This document shows, piece by piece, positions 1 to 8,865 of a stretch of 64,000 nucleotides of DNA. This DNA comes from Halobacillus litoralis. Lineage in GTDB: Bacteria > Bacillota > Bacilli > Bacillales > Halobacillaceae. Each line of letters starts with the position of its first letter. The stretch's first letter is position 1. The position numbers and the translations under genes were made by a program. The notes under the pieces were generated by a model, which made no database searches, had not been told where the DNA came from, and was given only the letters and a program-made list of their open reading frames with translations. Where the stretch lies: NCBI RefSeq assembly GCF_004101865.1, contig NZ_CP026118.1:620001-684000 (forward strand), in the 5' to 3' direction.

Positions 1-404
1 CCACTGATCTCCGCTGACTGACCATTACTGACATCGATTTGCATCTCAAAATCATAAGCGTTTTCTGTGTCCTCGCTCTGCTCAATGCTTCTATTGCCAA
101 TCTCCATGTTAACTTCATTCCCATACGCCTTCTGATGAAAGCCGCCAAGCAGATTGGTGTTCACCGCCTGATTCATGTACTCTTCGGTAAAGAATGATTC
201 GAAGTGGTCCGTGTAGTAGTCAAAAACCCCTTCATAATCATCCTCTTCATAAAATCGGGTCAGCTTTTCATCAGGTCCAGAAAAAATTTGCTCCAGGACC
301 TTTGTTACATCATCTTCTGTCGTATTCTCACCAGTAGACTGGTTAGATGCGCAACCGGCGGCTATAAGGAGCATAATAACAATAAATAGAGTTTTTTTGA
401 TCAA
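1..404 (-). CDS. Putative lipoprotein, 3'-truncated by the window edge
   Basis: The reading frame starts at a TTG at 404 with a good GGAGG about 8 nt upstream and runs open to the window edge (134 codons visible). The N-terminus is a short lipoprotein signal: two lysines, a hydrophobic stretch, then the lipobox LIAAGC. After the predicted lipidated Cys the chain is acidic and hydrophilic (GENTTEDDVTKVLEQIF), as in small Bacillaceae surface lipoproteins. No enzymatic motif is visible in this part and the family is not recognised. TTG is preferred because no in-frame ATG precedes the signal peptide and the Shine-Dalgarno spacing is right. Membrane-anchored localisation is inferred from the lipobox. 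Confidence 0.75.
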   Translation of the reverse strand, partial: MIKKTLFIVIMLLIAAGCASNQSTGENTTEDDVTKVLEQIFSGPDEKLTRFYEEDDYEGVFDYYTDHFESFFTEEYMNQAVNTNLLGGFHQKAYGNEVNMEIGNRSIEQSEDTENAYDFEMQIDVSNGQSAEIS

Positions 405-549
405 TAAGACAACCTCCGTTTTATCTTCTTTATACGTGTACGATTACACACTGGCTTCCGTTTCAAAAGTCGGGAATCGGGAAGCTTGGAACAGGAGACA
501 CACTGATTATATTTTTCAAAAAAAAAGCTACCAAAAAACAGTCTAAGCC

Positions 550-1575
550 TTAATATATGCCTTGTTCGCCCTTGACATTTTCCTTTATCACTTTCTCCCC
601 ACCCCACAAAACGATTTCGATGACAAGAGCTATTAAAACCACCCATGCCCATAGAGACAGGAAATGCTCATGGAAATCATAGAGATGTTTTTTGTAAGAA
701 GCGTTTTCATGCATTACCATTGTAAAAGCATAAAACATCCCGAACGTGAAATTTCGTGACCACTGGCTGACATTATAGGAAAAGACGCCTTTTCTCCAAC
801 CCTTTTGCCGGATTCGCTTGATAGCACGAACGACTTCCAAACCTTCCACCAGACAAAAAATCATCAGAACAAGCATCCAATAATAAAGCAGAATCTCCCC
901 TTGGAACATTTTTGTCGAAACAATGGCAAGCCCCGTAATCGAAAGACCACCATGGATAATGCAATTGGTATTCGTCCAGTCTTCTGTTAAGGACCAGTCT
1001 GTTTCAAGATATCGTTTAAAAATAAGAATGAGGCCACCGATATAAAAAAGACCACCCAGGGCAAATGCAGATAGACTGAAAATATCAGGCAAAGAAGGAA
1101 ACAATTCATTCCATAAGATGACCACTGATTGAGTTGCTACAGCAGACAAAAGTACAACACCATGAGTGGCATGGAAAGCTGGACGAATCCACAATTGCTT
1201 GAAATTCATAAAACAAATATAAAGAAACATTACCCACAGCAATGAATTGACAACCGCCAAAGCAGCCACCATAAAATGAAGCAAAGGTAGATACCTTTCC
1301 AATACGATACTCAACACAGAAAAACCAGCAATCCACGAACCGAGAACGAAGGAATTGACTGGGTTTTTAAGTAATGAGGTAAGAAAACCTTTTTGGAAGA
1401 CCTGCCGGAACAATTTTGAATATATGGCAATAGAAAGAAGCAGATAAGCAAAAACAAACCATCTACCTGCTGTTTGATTTAAAAAATGGTTCATCGCCCC
1501 TTGTAAAAAAATACCTAACGCCATGACAATCGCACCCGAGGCTGGATTGAATATTTTCCTTTTATGAACATTCAT
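550..1575 (-). CDS. TDT/SLAC1-like multi-pass membrane protein
   Basis: This is a very hydrophobic protein of about 341 residues with roughly nine or ten predicted membrane helices and few loops. The segment VATQSVVIL and the later EDWTNTNCIIHGGLSITGLA resemble the TDT (tellurite-resistance/dicarboxylate, SLAC1 anion channel) superfamily, where a similar VATQS stretch sits in a central helix. That assignment is by eye and moderate. An upstream in-frame ATG (1608) would add 11 residues, but AGAGGTG lies 9 nt before the ATG at 1575, so the shorter form is preferred. It stands alone between the lipoprotein and the racemase operon. The substrate is unknown; anions or organic acids are the family expectation. 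Confidence 0.6.
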   Translation of the reverse strand: MNVHKRKIFNPASGAIVMALGIFLQGAMNHFLNQTAGRWFVFAYLLLSIAIYSKLFRQVFQKGFLTSLLKNPVNSFVLGSWIAGFSVLSIVLERYLPLLHFMVAALAVVNSLLWVMFLYICFMNFKQLWIRPAFHATHGVVLLSAVATQSVVILWNELFPSLPDIFSLSAFALGGLFYIGGLILIFKRYLETDWSLTEDWTNTNCIIHGGLSITGLAIVSTKMFQGEILLYYWMLVLMIFCLVEGLEVVRAIKRIRQKGWRKGVFSYNVSQWSRNFTFGMFYAFTMVMHENASYKKHLYDFHEHFLSLWAWVVLIALVIEIVLWGGEKVIKENVKGEQGIY

Positions 1576-1856
1576 TGTACTTTTCACCTCTTTTAACTCA
1601 CAAACCACTTGTTCATTGTACGGTTTCCTTCCAATAATTTAAAGAATCGGGTACGCTATAGCAATTCTACTCCTTCATCTATATAAAGTTCTTATTCTTT
1701 TCTTATGTAAGTACTTCCTTTTAATAGGAAGCAATCCTCCACGTAGAATTCCTGAATACTGCCCCTGCTTGCAGAAACATGATATTGAAGGTTTATTATT
1801 ATGCTTATAATGACTATTTCTGCCCAAGCACCACTTTCAAACAAACTAAAATGTTA

Positions 1857-1892
1857 AAAACCACTCAGAGCATTGACCTCTGAGCGGTTTTA
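1857..1892. terminator. Bidirectional intrinsic terminator
   Basis: A 7-bp stem CTCAGAG/CTCTGAG is extended by AAACC/GGTTT around a 7-nt loop, with A and T tracts on either side. It lies just past the stop of the minus-strand racemase gene and can serve both strands. Confidence 0.75.
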
Positions 1893-1917
1893 TAAAGGTG
1901 GGAGGGGAAACTCCCTA

Positions 1918-2973
1918 TTAAATAACATAGCTGTATTTTTTCTCAACATATGGAGACACCATGAGGGAAAGAAGTGCGCCATAGTTCAAATTGAAGGTGA
2001 CTTCATCACCAACTCTCAAGTTGCTATCTTTAGCATTTATCACTGTATGATCGCTGCTTGAGCCAAGGATTTCAATATCTAATAGAGGAGTTAACCCTGA
2101 AACCATCACGTCCTGATTTCCCACACCCACTATCACACGATTCATGAGGCCACGGTCTTGAAATTGCGGAACCTCCCCAAAAGCATTCTGCCCTATTTCT
2201 CCATAAGGCATCGAAGGTTTTACTTTTGACTCGATAACCTCTGAAATGAATGTAAATGCGTCCGTATACAATTCTGGTATCACCAATCGATTCAACGTTT
2301 CCCGTCCCAAATAAATCGATTCTCTCCCAACATCTGCAGCCCCCATAAACCACTCGTAATTGGCTGAATTCCCACCTGATACGAATGAAAGTGGCAAGGT
2401 GTATTTCGTTTCAATCATGGAAGCGAGCAAGGATAAATCATCCATTTTCCGGTTGTCTGGTTTGACCCCACCGAAACAGGCAAAATTCACGCCTATTCCC
2501 ACGATTTCAATCCCCTTCAATGTCAAAACTTCTTGAATAAAACAATCAAGATCTTCGGGCATAATCCCTTCTCTTAAATCACCCATCTCGATCATAACAA
2601 TAATGTTCTGCACAATATTACTTACCAGTGCTGCCTCAGATAATTTCGTAACGACAGCAAGTTCAGTATTGATGCTTATGTCAGCATATTCAATGACCAT
2701 GTCAACTTCGCTTAAAGAGGGTGATCTCAGATACACCAAATCCGCCTTGATACCAGCATCCCGCATCCTTTTAAGGTTGAGGAGCTTTGAATCAGCTAGC
2801 ATTGGTATCCCCTGTTCTAACAGGACTTTAGCAATTTCAGGTGCTCCGCAAACCGTTTTCGTCACTCCCATTAATCCAATATTTTTAGCTCCATATATTC
2901 CGACTAACGTTGACGCATTATGAGCGATTTTTGCCAGGTTAATTTCAATGCGCGGAGTAAGTGATCTGGTCAA
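1918..2973 (-). CDS. Alanine/ornithine racemase-family PLP enzyme
   Basis: This is a 351-residue fold-type III PLP protein of the alanine racemase N-terminal superfamily. The N-terminal motif PRIEINLAKIAHNA is followed by GVTKTVCG (about residues 36-43), whose Lys is the expected Schiff-base residue, and by SGGNSANYEW in the barrel. The organisation matches the ornithine/alanine racemase (Orr-like) branch rather than housekeeping Alr. It probably epimerises a free amino acid in the cytoplasm; the substrate is not determined. Its ATG overlaps the stop of the preceding DUF1611 gene (ATGA), so the two are translationally coupled and probably share a D-amino-acid pathway. A strong terminator follows. 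Confidence 0.85.
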   Translation of the reverse strand: MTRSLTPRIEINLAKIAHNASTLVGIYGAKNIGLMGVTKTVCGAPEIAKVLLEQGIPMLADSKLLNLKRMRDAGIKADLVYLRSPSLSEVDMVIEYADISINTELAVVTKLSEAALVSNIVQNIIVMIEMGDLREGIMPEDLDCFIQEVLTLKGIEIVGIGVNFACFGGVKPDNRKMDDLSLLASMIETKYTLPLSFVSGGNSANYEWFMGAADVGRESIYLGRETLNRLVIPELYTDAFTFISEVIESKVKPSMPYGEIGQNAFGEVPQFQDRGLMNRVIVGVGNQDVMVSGLTPLLDIEILGSSSDHTVINAKDSNLRVGDEVTFNLNYGALLSLMVSPYVEKKYSYVI

Positions 2974-4054
2974 TGAGTGGTGACACTTTGTTTGCTTTTT
3001 AAGGTTGGATAAGCTTCAAAGACGCTTGAGACTAATTTATCACATCCGAATTTAAGAGCATCCGTTGTTGGGAGATTCAGGTCAGCTTCATATTCCGAAA
3101 TTGTACGATCCAACTCTTCATCAGACATATTTTCGTGATTTATTGTGACAGCAATGACTTTTGATTTCGCAAAGTTTTCGATTAAATCAATCTCACTTTT
3201 GACTGTTGGCATTTTCATATAGCTGAAATCACCAAGGTGCTCCCGTTTCGGGGCATGCTGCACAATAACGGCACCAGGTCTTGAACCTCTTATAATTCCA
3301 CATGAACTGATGTATGCTGGATACTCAATGCCCCTTGTCCTTCAACAATGATGATATCCGGCTTTTCATTTGTCCATGCTTTCATAATTTGGTTCTCGAT
3401 TTCACCTGTCATGAACTGAGAAGGAATCGCATCAATCGCGACACCGTATTTTGCCCCCTGGATTAAACCGGTCTGGCCAGTAGCAATAAAGGCGACGTTT
3501 AGTCCCTGCTTGATCAAGGCATCTTCAAGCAACACAGAAGTCGTTCGTTTTCCGATGGCGCTATCCGTGCCTAGTACCGCTATGACTGGCGTATCAATTG
3601 ATAGGATTCTTCCTGAAAAAAGATGCATGTCTTTCTTTTCCGGAGGCTTCCTAACATCGTTTATCCTGACATTGCATTTCTTTGAATGCTCTACAAATTC
3701 CTGATCATTTGTAAAAAATTCATGAAGTGGATTTACGATATTCATCCCCTGTTCCATTGCATAAAACAGAAGATTTCGTTCCGTTTTTTTCAAAAATGCC
3801 TCTGAAGGCGCTATTCCATATATAAAGTGGTCAGGAACTTTCCCCAACATCTCCAAAGCATGGTGAAGATCCTTGAAGATAGGAATACCATTTTCCTTTC
3901 CAAATAGAAATTCACCGGCATCCTTCCCTGCCTTTGTACTATCAATAACTCCCACGATATCGAAGTTTCTTGAACTTCTTACGAGCCCATTGGCTGTCTT
4001 TCCATCCATTGTTCCAAATTTATCTTCACAATACACGATTGCACATTCTTTCAT
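2970..4054 (-). pseudogene. DUF1611 (DgcN-like) P-loop protein, broken by a one-base frameshift
   Basis: The frame from ATG 4054 (GGGAGGA, 8 nt spacing) carries the DUF1611 N-terminal domain, then a Walker A region VLGTDSAIGKRTTS and VEGQGALS, and then goes out of frame near 3321. The correct continuation (PAYISSCGIIRGSRPGAVIVQ) lies in the frame that ends at 2970. Restoring one base (AGTATCC read as AGTCATCC) rejoins them into one protein of about 360 residues. Some DUF1611 members are D-glutamate N-acetyltransferases (DgcN), which fits the coupled racemase downstream. No slippery heptamer is seen, so a real mutation or an assembly error is more likely than programmed recoding. Upstream in-frame codons to 4180 are rejected for lack of a Shine-Dalgarno. 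Confidence 0.85.
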
Positions 4055-4255
4055 AAGGCTATTCCTCCCAAATCTATTTTTACTACAGTCATTCCGCGTA
4101 AAAGAGATTCTACATTTCGGCCAAGAAACCCTCGCCATATAGAATAGCCAGTAAGTGAATTTTCTGAAAAATAGCAACATTCACACGCATATATAATTAT
4201 AGCACACAAACCAGGAAATTTTTGTTATTTATATTTTAATGTTGTTTTTATCCAA

Positions 4256-4290
4256 AAAGAAAACCGCCCTTGGCAAAGGCGGTAAATTTA
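4256..4290 (-). terminator. Intrinsic terminator
   Basis: The stem CCGCC/GGCGG has a short loop and is followed on the minus strand by GGTTTTCTTTTT. It lies directly downstream of the 51-residue ORF at 4335-4490. Confidence 0.7.
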
Positions 4291-4334
4291 AATATCATTC
4301 TTTTTTATTTTAACGATTTCCGAAGAATTGTTCC

Positions 4335-4490
4335 TTATTCTTTCTCCAGTACAACAAGTGAAGATACCATTGGCACCAACCCGACTGGACTCTGAGATAC
4401 AACCTTCCATCCCTCTTCAAGAAGTTGGTTCAACTCACTTACGTTGTTCTTTTTATCGGATTGATAATGAACAGTGATTGCCTTTTGCAT
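4335..4490 (-). CDS. Small hypothetical protein, DUF4177-like
   Basis: A complete 51-codon frame starts at ATG 4490 behind an excellent AGGAGGTG (about 5 nt spacing) and ends in TAA just before an intrinsic terminator. The protein begins MQKAITVHYQSDKK and contains LNQLLEEGWKVVSQSP; the (L)xEGWKVVS pattern recalls DUF4177-type small proteins, which have a strand-helix-strand fold. There are no transmembrane segments. It is monocistronic. The function is unknown; the Shine-Dalgarno and terminator make it a real gene despite its size. Confidence 0.7.
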   Translation of the reverse strand: MQKAITVHYQSDKKNNVSELNQLLEEGWKVVSQSPVGLVPMVSSLVVLEKE

Positions 4491-4704
4491 AATACACCTC
4501 CTGAACCCAATAGGTTATACGTAATACTCCATTATCTTTCCATGATCATGGGAGGAAAAATAAATAAGTTTACACAATTATGATAACCAAAGCTTATCAC
4601 AAGATAAATCTCATGGCGATCTACAGTAATAATAATGATATATCGAGAATGAATATTCAGGTAATAGATAAAAGTCTCAACTATATATACATTACTATTT
4701 CCAC

Positions 4705-5307
4705 CTAGTTTATAGCTATAACACAAACACAATCCACGGGTTTCATTTTCTTAAAATGTATCTGGTTTTCTGAATAACCTGCTTCTTTTAAGCAATCAAT
4801 GATTTTTTCACCGAACTTTTTTGTGGTTTCGTTGGTGGCACCTTTCGCTCTCGGGTGGATTGTAATCGCTATTTTCCCATTAGGTTTTAAACGCTCACGT
4901 AAATTCATGAGTGTGTTAATGGGGTTTTCCCAAAACATGAAGTTATTAACACTTAGTATGTAATCAAACTTTTCTTCAAAAGGTAACATGTCAGAAACAT
5001 TAACAAACCTTAAATCCACAATGCCTTTGTCAATAGCCTCCTTATTTCTTTTACTCGCTGCTTTTATCATTACTTCAGAAATCTCAATCCCTGCAATGTA
5101 ACCCTCTGTTACCTTTTGCGACAATGCTTCGATAGCTATCCCAGGACCAAAACCTACTTCTAATACCCTGGCCGAGTCAGTAGGATTTAACAACGATACC
5201 GTCCAATCACTTTTTTCTGGTTCCTTAGCCATTAAATATCCTGCAACTCTACCAAAAAAACCTTCAGGCTTCTTAAACTGTTTGAGAAATTTCTTTAATA
5301 CTCCCAT
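4705..5307 (-). CDS. Class I SAM-dependent methyltransferase
   Basis: This is a 200-residue Rossmann-type methyltransferase. Motif I is VLEVGFGPGIAIEAL (about residues 48-62), the acidic ribose-binding position is GIEIS (about 73-77), and the post-motif region LSVNNFMFWENP is followed by the helix LRERLKPNGKIAITIHP. The type is the small-molecule Methyltransf_11/25 group with no extra substrate domain, so the acceptor cannot be named. An AAAGGGTG lies about 11 nt before ATG 5307. It stands alone, with no clear operon partner. The gene looks intact. Confidence 0.85.
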   Translation of the reverse strand: MGVLKKFLKQFKKPEGFFGRVAGYLMAKEPEKSDWTVSLLNPTDSARVLEVGFGPGIAIEALSQKVTEGYIAGIEISEVMIKAASKRNKEAIDKGIVDLRFVNVSDMLPFEEKFDYILSVNNFMFWENPINTLMNLRERLKPNGKIAITIHPRAKGATNETTKKFGEKIIDCLKEAGYSENQIHFKKMKPVDCVCVIAIN

Positions 5308-5451
5308 GCTTGTAAGAACACCCTTTCATAAAGTGTTGCTCTTTGCCGTCACTTCACCTATGTGAGATAGGCTTAGCTATAAGAAAAATCTAATTCGAGC
5401 TATCGGGTAACCCTCCAATAATAGATCTCTAAATCCAACCAATCCATGCGG

Positions 5452-6245
5452 TTAAGTCCACTCTCTTCCATGCTCATTTATGAATTTTATTTCGTTTTCA
5501 TAATGCTCAAGATGTCCATCGTCTATCATTTTTTGAAAAGCAATGTCTCCTTCATTGGCCTTTCTCTTCATGTATTTACATAAACCTTCTAATCGCAACA
5601 AAACCATCTCTAAAAACCCTTTTCCATCCCTCCAATACCGTAGTAATCAAAAAACAATTTAACTCTTCTTTGTACTCGTTCAGCATCATGTAAAGGATTA
5701 TAATAGACGGCCTCACCTGTTTCGGTATGATAAAGTCTACTTAAAGGAACGCATGTATATAGGGTGTAAGCTATGTCCCAAAGCCTTGGACCAGGAGCAG
5801 CAACATCAAAATCAATTATACCTACTGGCTGTTTATGATTAAAAATAATATTGTATATGGCAAAATCATTATGACATAAAACCTCAATGTTATCAGGGGT
5901 ATTGTCAATTGGTGGCCACTCATTTAATGACGGAAAATCACTAACTGCATCATGATAAAGACGAAGCATATGTGCTATTTCTTTTAAAACATCATTAGAC
6001 CACATATATCTTTTCAAAGGATAATTACCTGTTTCCCCTTCTATAAAGGATAATATCTCTCTATTTCTTTCATCAACACCTAAAAACTTGGGAGCATGAT
6101 CAAAACCTTTACTTTCCAAATGCTGCAACAATTTATGAATTTTAAAACTATCAGGCTTTAATTCTCGTCGAACCGTATCTTCCGCACGATATACGTTTGA
6201 TACATTCCCTCCTGTCAGCTTTTCTTCGTTTATGTTGTTTGGCAT
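5452..6245 (-). pseudogene. APH-family phosphotransferase, one-base frameshift near the 3' end
   Basis: The frame from ATG 6245 reads as an aminoglycoside/choline-kinase-like phosphotransferase. It shows GGNVSNVYR (nucleotide loop), VLCHNDFAIYNIIF (catalytic HxDxxxxN loop) and GIIDFDVAAPGPRLWDIA (metal-binding Asp). It hits TAG at 5610, but the C-terminal third continues perfectly in the next frame (FLEMVLLRLEGLCKYMKRKA ... INEHGREWT) to TAA at 5452. Adding one base in the A4-G3-T5 homopolymer run at about 5612-5623 restores a protein of about 263 residues, the usual family length. Either a recent mutation or a homopolymer sequencing error explains it. The kinase substrate is unknown; such genes are often annotated as drug phosphotransferases without proof. 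Confidence 0.85.
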
Positions 6246-6420
6246 TTATAACTCCACCCCTTGTTAACACGCTTAAACTAATCTTTATTATTCGAACTAT
6301 CCTTCCACGTTAATGAAAAAGCAATTTTCCATATTGAACAATTGCTCTCGTTCTCATAACATAAAACTTGATTACAAGAAAAATCTGATAAACCTATATT
6401 AATTATCCAATGAACATGTA

Positions 6421-7350
6421 TTATTGAGGTAACATAACTTTAGTAAATTCACTTAAGAATTTTTCATAATTAAGATTAATGGCGATCCTTGTTTTTCCTT
6501 TTTTACTTGTTGGTCGAAGATCGATATAAGATTGTCCCCTGGCTTCAAATCCCTCAACTACGTTCGCATCATAATAAATGTAGTCCACTACTTTAGGATT
6601 CTTAACAACGATGAGGGTCAGTAAATCATGCATAGGGGCACCGACAATCCCCGGCAAAGTCTTTTGATAAAACTTATAGTAATACTCAAAAATAGGCGCC
6701 ATCATGAAAGAATAGATGTTTTTCTTGTTTCTAGATATTTCATCTGCAAGATTAGAAGTGATTATAGCGAATTGAGTGACATTTAATGGAGTTATCGTTA
6801 GGTTATGCGCAAACTTAAGAACATAATTAGATGAAGTTGGATCTCCATAAAAATTTGCTTCTGCCAGAGCCGTTACATTTCCTGGGACGAAGAATGCTCC
6901 ACCCATGACGTAAAAAGATTGCACCAATTCTATATGATCCGGGAATAAGATAAATACAGTTGCCAAGGTAGTTGACCGTCCCGTGTCTACGATAATTAAC
7001 TCATTCCTATACCTCTCAATAATGAAACGAATCGTATCAAAAGTGTAAGTCTGATACTCCATATTTCCCGGAGGCCTTATAGGACCAATCCCTTCCTTAC
7101 CATGGATTTCTGGATAAAAAGCCACTTCCTCCTGTTGAACAGGACTCGAAGCTCCAGGGATAATCGGAATATCTTTTCTTCCTGCCAATTCTACTAAATA
7201 TGCAGCGTTTGCTGTTGCTTGTTGTTTAGTAACGTTCCCATAACTTGTGACGATACCTACAAGTTCTATCTCGGGATCCATCAATGCGTACATAATTGCT
7301 AAAGAATCATCAATTCCAGGATCGCAGAACAAGAGAATTTTCTTCACCAT
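6421..7350 (-). CDS. Inosine/uridine-preferring nucleoside hydrolase family protein
   Basis: This is a 309-residue member of the IUNH superfamily. The N-terminal calcium-binding signature appears as LLFCDPGIDDSLAI (DPGxDD conserved; the usual preceding DTD is shortened to CD). Further conserved elements are TSYGNV, HGKEGIG, MGGAFFVPGN with AEANFYGDP, and a late MHDLLTL with the metal-ligand Asp. The expected reaction is hydrolysis of the N-glycosidic bond of a ribonucleoside to base plus ribose, in the cytoplasm. The length is normal. ATG 7350 is preceded by GGAAGGGGAT. It is monocistronic, so there is no context for substrate preference. Confidence 0.85.
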   Translation of the reverse strand: MVKKILLFCDPGIDDSLAIMYALMDPEIELVGIVTSYGNVTKQQATANAAYLVELAGRKDIPIIPGASSPVQQEEVAFYPEIHGKEGIGPIRPPGNMEYQTYTFDTIRFIIERYRNELIIVDTGRSTTLATVFILFPDHIELVQSFYVMGGAFFVPGNVTALAEANFYGDPTSSNYVLKFAHNLTITPLNVTQFAIITSNLADEISRNKKNIYSFMMAPIFEYYYKFYQKTLPGIVGAPMHDLLTLIVVKNPKVVDYIYYDANVVEGFEARGQSYIDLRPTSKKGKTRIAINLNYEKFLSEFTKVMLPQ

Positions 7351-7573
7351 AGGTATCCCCTTCCTTTTATAACTATATATTCCAACACTCCATTATCCAT
7401 ACTTGATTTAGTTTCAGGAGACTAAAATATACGGGGCTCCGTTGGAAATTGACTCATTTTTTCAGATTCATTTAGCATTTAATCACTTTTATAAAGGAAA
7501 TAATGGAATTCAAGAAACAATATCTATTACTATGTAACACCCTTCCATCCATTCTTCAATAACGTTTCTCAGT

Positions 7574-7756
7574 TTAACTAGCTCTATCTGGTTTACACTT
7601 TTTCATTTCCGCATGTATTCCAATTGCAAGGATAAAAAGCATCGTATGTAAAGTCAAAATAATACCGTTCCATTCCCCTCTAAATATTGTAACGTTAATT
7701 AGTGTAGAGAATTGCATAATAATTATAATAGATACTAGTAAAGAACTAGTCTTCAC
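7574..7756 (-). CDS. Small two-helix membrane protein
   Basis: This is a 60-residue ORF with a GTG start at 7756, AGAGGAG 8 nt upstream. Two hydrophobic helices (LLVSIIIIMQFSTLINV and GIILTLHTMLFILAIGI) are joined by a short loop, with a basic tail EMKKCKPD. The family is not recognised. It is the first of many tiny membrane-protein genes in the repeat-rich stretch, and a dispersed repeat lies about 120 bp upstream. Confidence 0.6.
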   Translation of the reverse strand: MKTSSLLVSIIIIMQFSTLINVTIFRGEWNGIILTLHTMLFILAIGIHAEMKKCKPDRAS

Positions 7757-7878
7757 TTACATTTCTCCTCTCTATACAAATTTCAATTTCATGCACTGTA
7801 ATTAATATGACGAACTTGCAGAATTTAAAGTATTCTGATCCGTCAGTTTAATGCTAAACGCTTTCCATATTTCCCCTT

Positions 7879-8000
7879 CGTTTATGTAATGGGCGAGTTC
7901 TCTAATACTCTATTGAGCAAGACTTTGATTGGACAAATATTTATTGTTAAAGATTCACCTTCATTTCCAGAAGACTAGACTTCAGGAAAATAATATAGTA
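7879..8000 (+). repeat. Dispersed repeat copy 1 (diverged)
   Basis: It contains TTATGTAATGGGCGAG, a hairpin-like GAGTTCTCTAA..TTGAG segment, AAGACTTTGATT, and further right AGAAGACTAGACTTCAGG with AATAAT. This is the leftmost recognisable copy of the family. Confidence 0.5.
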
Positions 8001-8075
8001 AATACTATAATTATATATGGATATTTTAAGATAGCTATATAACGAAGGAAGTTATATTGCGTCTAAAAAATCCTT

Positions 8076-8360
8076 TCAGTTAATAATATTAGGAAATACT
8101 AACCAAAAAGGTATATTTATAACTAGCGGAAATGCCAAATAAAATAATGTGTCAACGTCTTTCCTTGTGCTCTTATCTAGAAATAATAAAATACAAATTG
8201 TAAATATAGGATATAAAAGAAAGCCAATAATCAAAGAAGCATTAAGAATATCCTTAGGACTGTGGCCAAGGAAACTAAACAAAGGATAAAAGCCTATTTC
8301 TGATAGGGAAAAGATTCCTATTGCCCACCAGAACCATGCAGGTTGCTTCCATTCTTTCAT
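8076..8360 (-). CDS. Small three-helix membrane protein
   Basis: This is a 94-residue protein with a GAGGGAAG Shine-Dalgarno before ATG 8360. Three hydrophobic segments can be seen (about residues 8-28, 38-60 and 72-90); the C-terminus is FWLVFPNIIN. There is no signal peptidase site and no recognised domain. Repeat copies lie immediately upstream (8407) and further upstream (8633). It is probably a real gene but functionally unassigned. Confidence 0.65.
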   Translation of the reverse strand: MKEWKQPAWFWWAIGIFSLSEIGFYPLFSFLGHSPKDILNASLIIGFLLYPIFTICILLFLDKSTRKDVDTLFYLAFPLVINIPFWLVFPNIIN

Positions 8361-8406
8361 AAATTACTTCCCTCCAAAATAAAGTCATATATAAACATGG
8401 AATAGA

Positions 8407-8462
8407 AGACAAGGCGACTTTCCTTATTGGAAAATCGCCTCCGTTTACTGAAACCTCAAAAT
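8407..8462 (+). repeat. Dispersed repeat copy 2
   Basis: The hairpin GGCGACTTTCC-TTATT-GGAAAATCGCC is followed by TCCGTTTACTGAAACCTC; the right arm is strongly diverged. Confidence 0.5.
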
Positions 8463-8632
8463 CAAAACATAAAAATGACCACTTAAAGTATTACAGGTAA
8501 AACATTCGTCACCAAACTTATTTCCCCTTTATCACCTAACTATACGTTGTATAAAGCATTAAGTTTCATTTCTTAATTACTGAACTAAACAGCTTAATCA
8601 GTTATAAATCTAAAGTGCCTGATATATCTTGT

Positions 8633-8702
8633 TCTTATGTAATAAAGGGCGAGTTCTCTATTGAGTACTCGCCCCGATTGTTTAAGATTCGAAATCAATA
8701 TA
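8633..8702 (+). repeat. Dispersed repeat copy 3
   Basis: CTTATGTAATAAA precedes the hairpin GGGCGAGTTCTC/GAGTACTCGCCC, then CGATTGTTTAAGATTCGAAATC. The hairpin is nearly perfect, while the right arm differs from consensus. Confidence 0.65.
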
Positions 8703-8865
8703 AATAAAACTAAATCATTAAATTATCTGGTATTTTGAATGATTTTTATTTACTGATCTTTGGCCAGTTCATATTCAAGATACAATCTAAATCATTTACT
8801 TGTTTGTAACTTGAAAAATTGAACACCCTCTTTTTAAATTCGTAATGAAAATAAGCTGGTCCTTC

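Noticed and set aside
3315..3330. Programmed ribosomal frameshift in the DUF1611 gene
   Set aside because: No slippery heptamer or downstream pseudoknot is apparent, and family members are encoded in a single frame; a mutation or error is simpler.
4532..4732. 66-codon minus-strand ORF left of the methyltransferase
   Set aside because: Composition is AT-driven, it overlaps the methyltransferase end in another frame, and no ribosome binding site is present.
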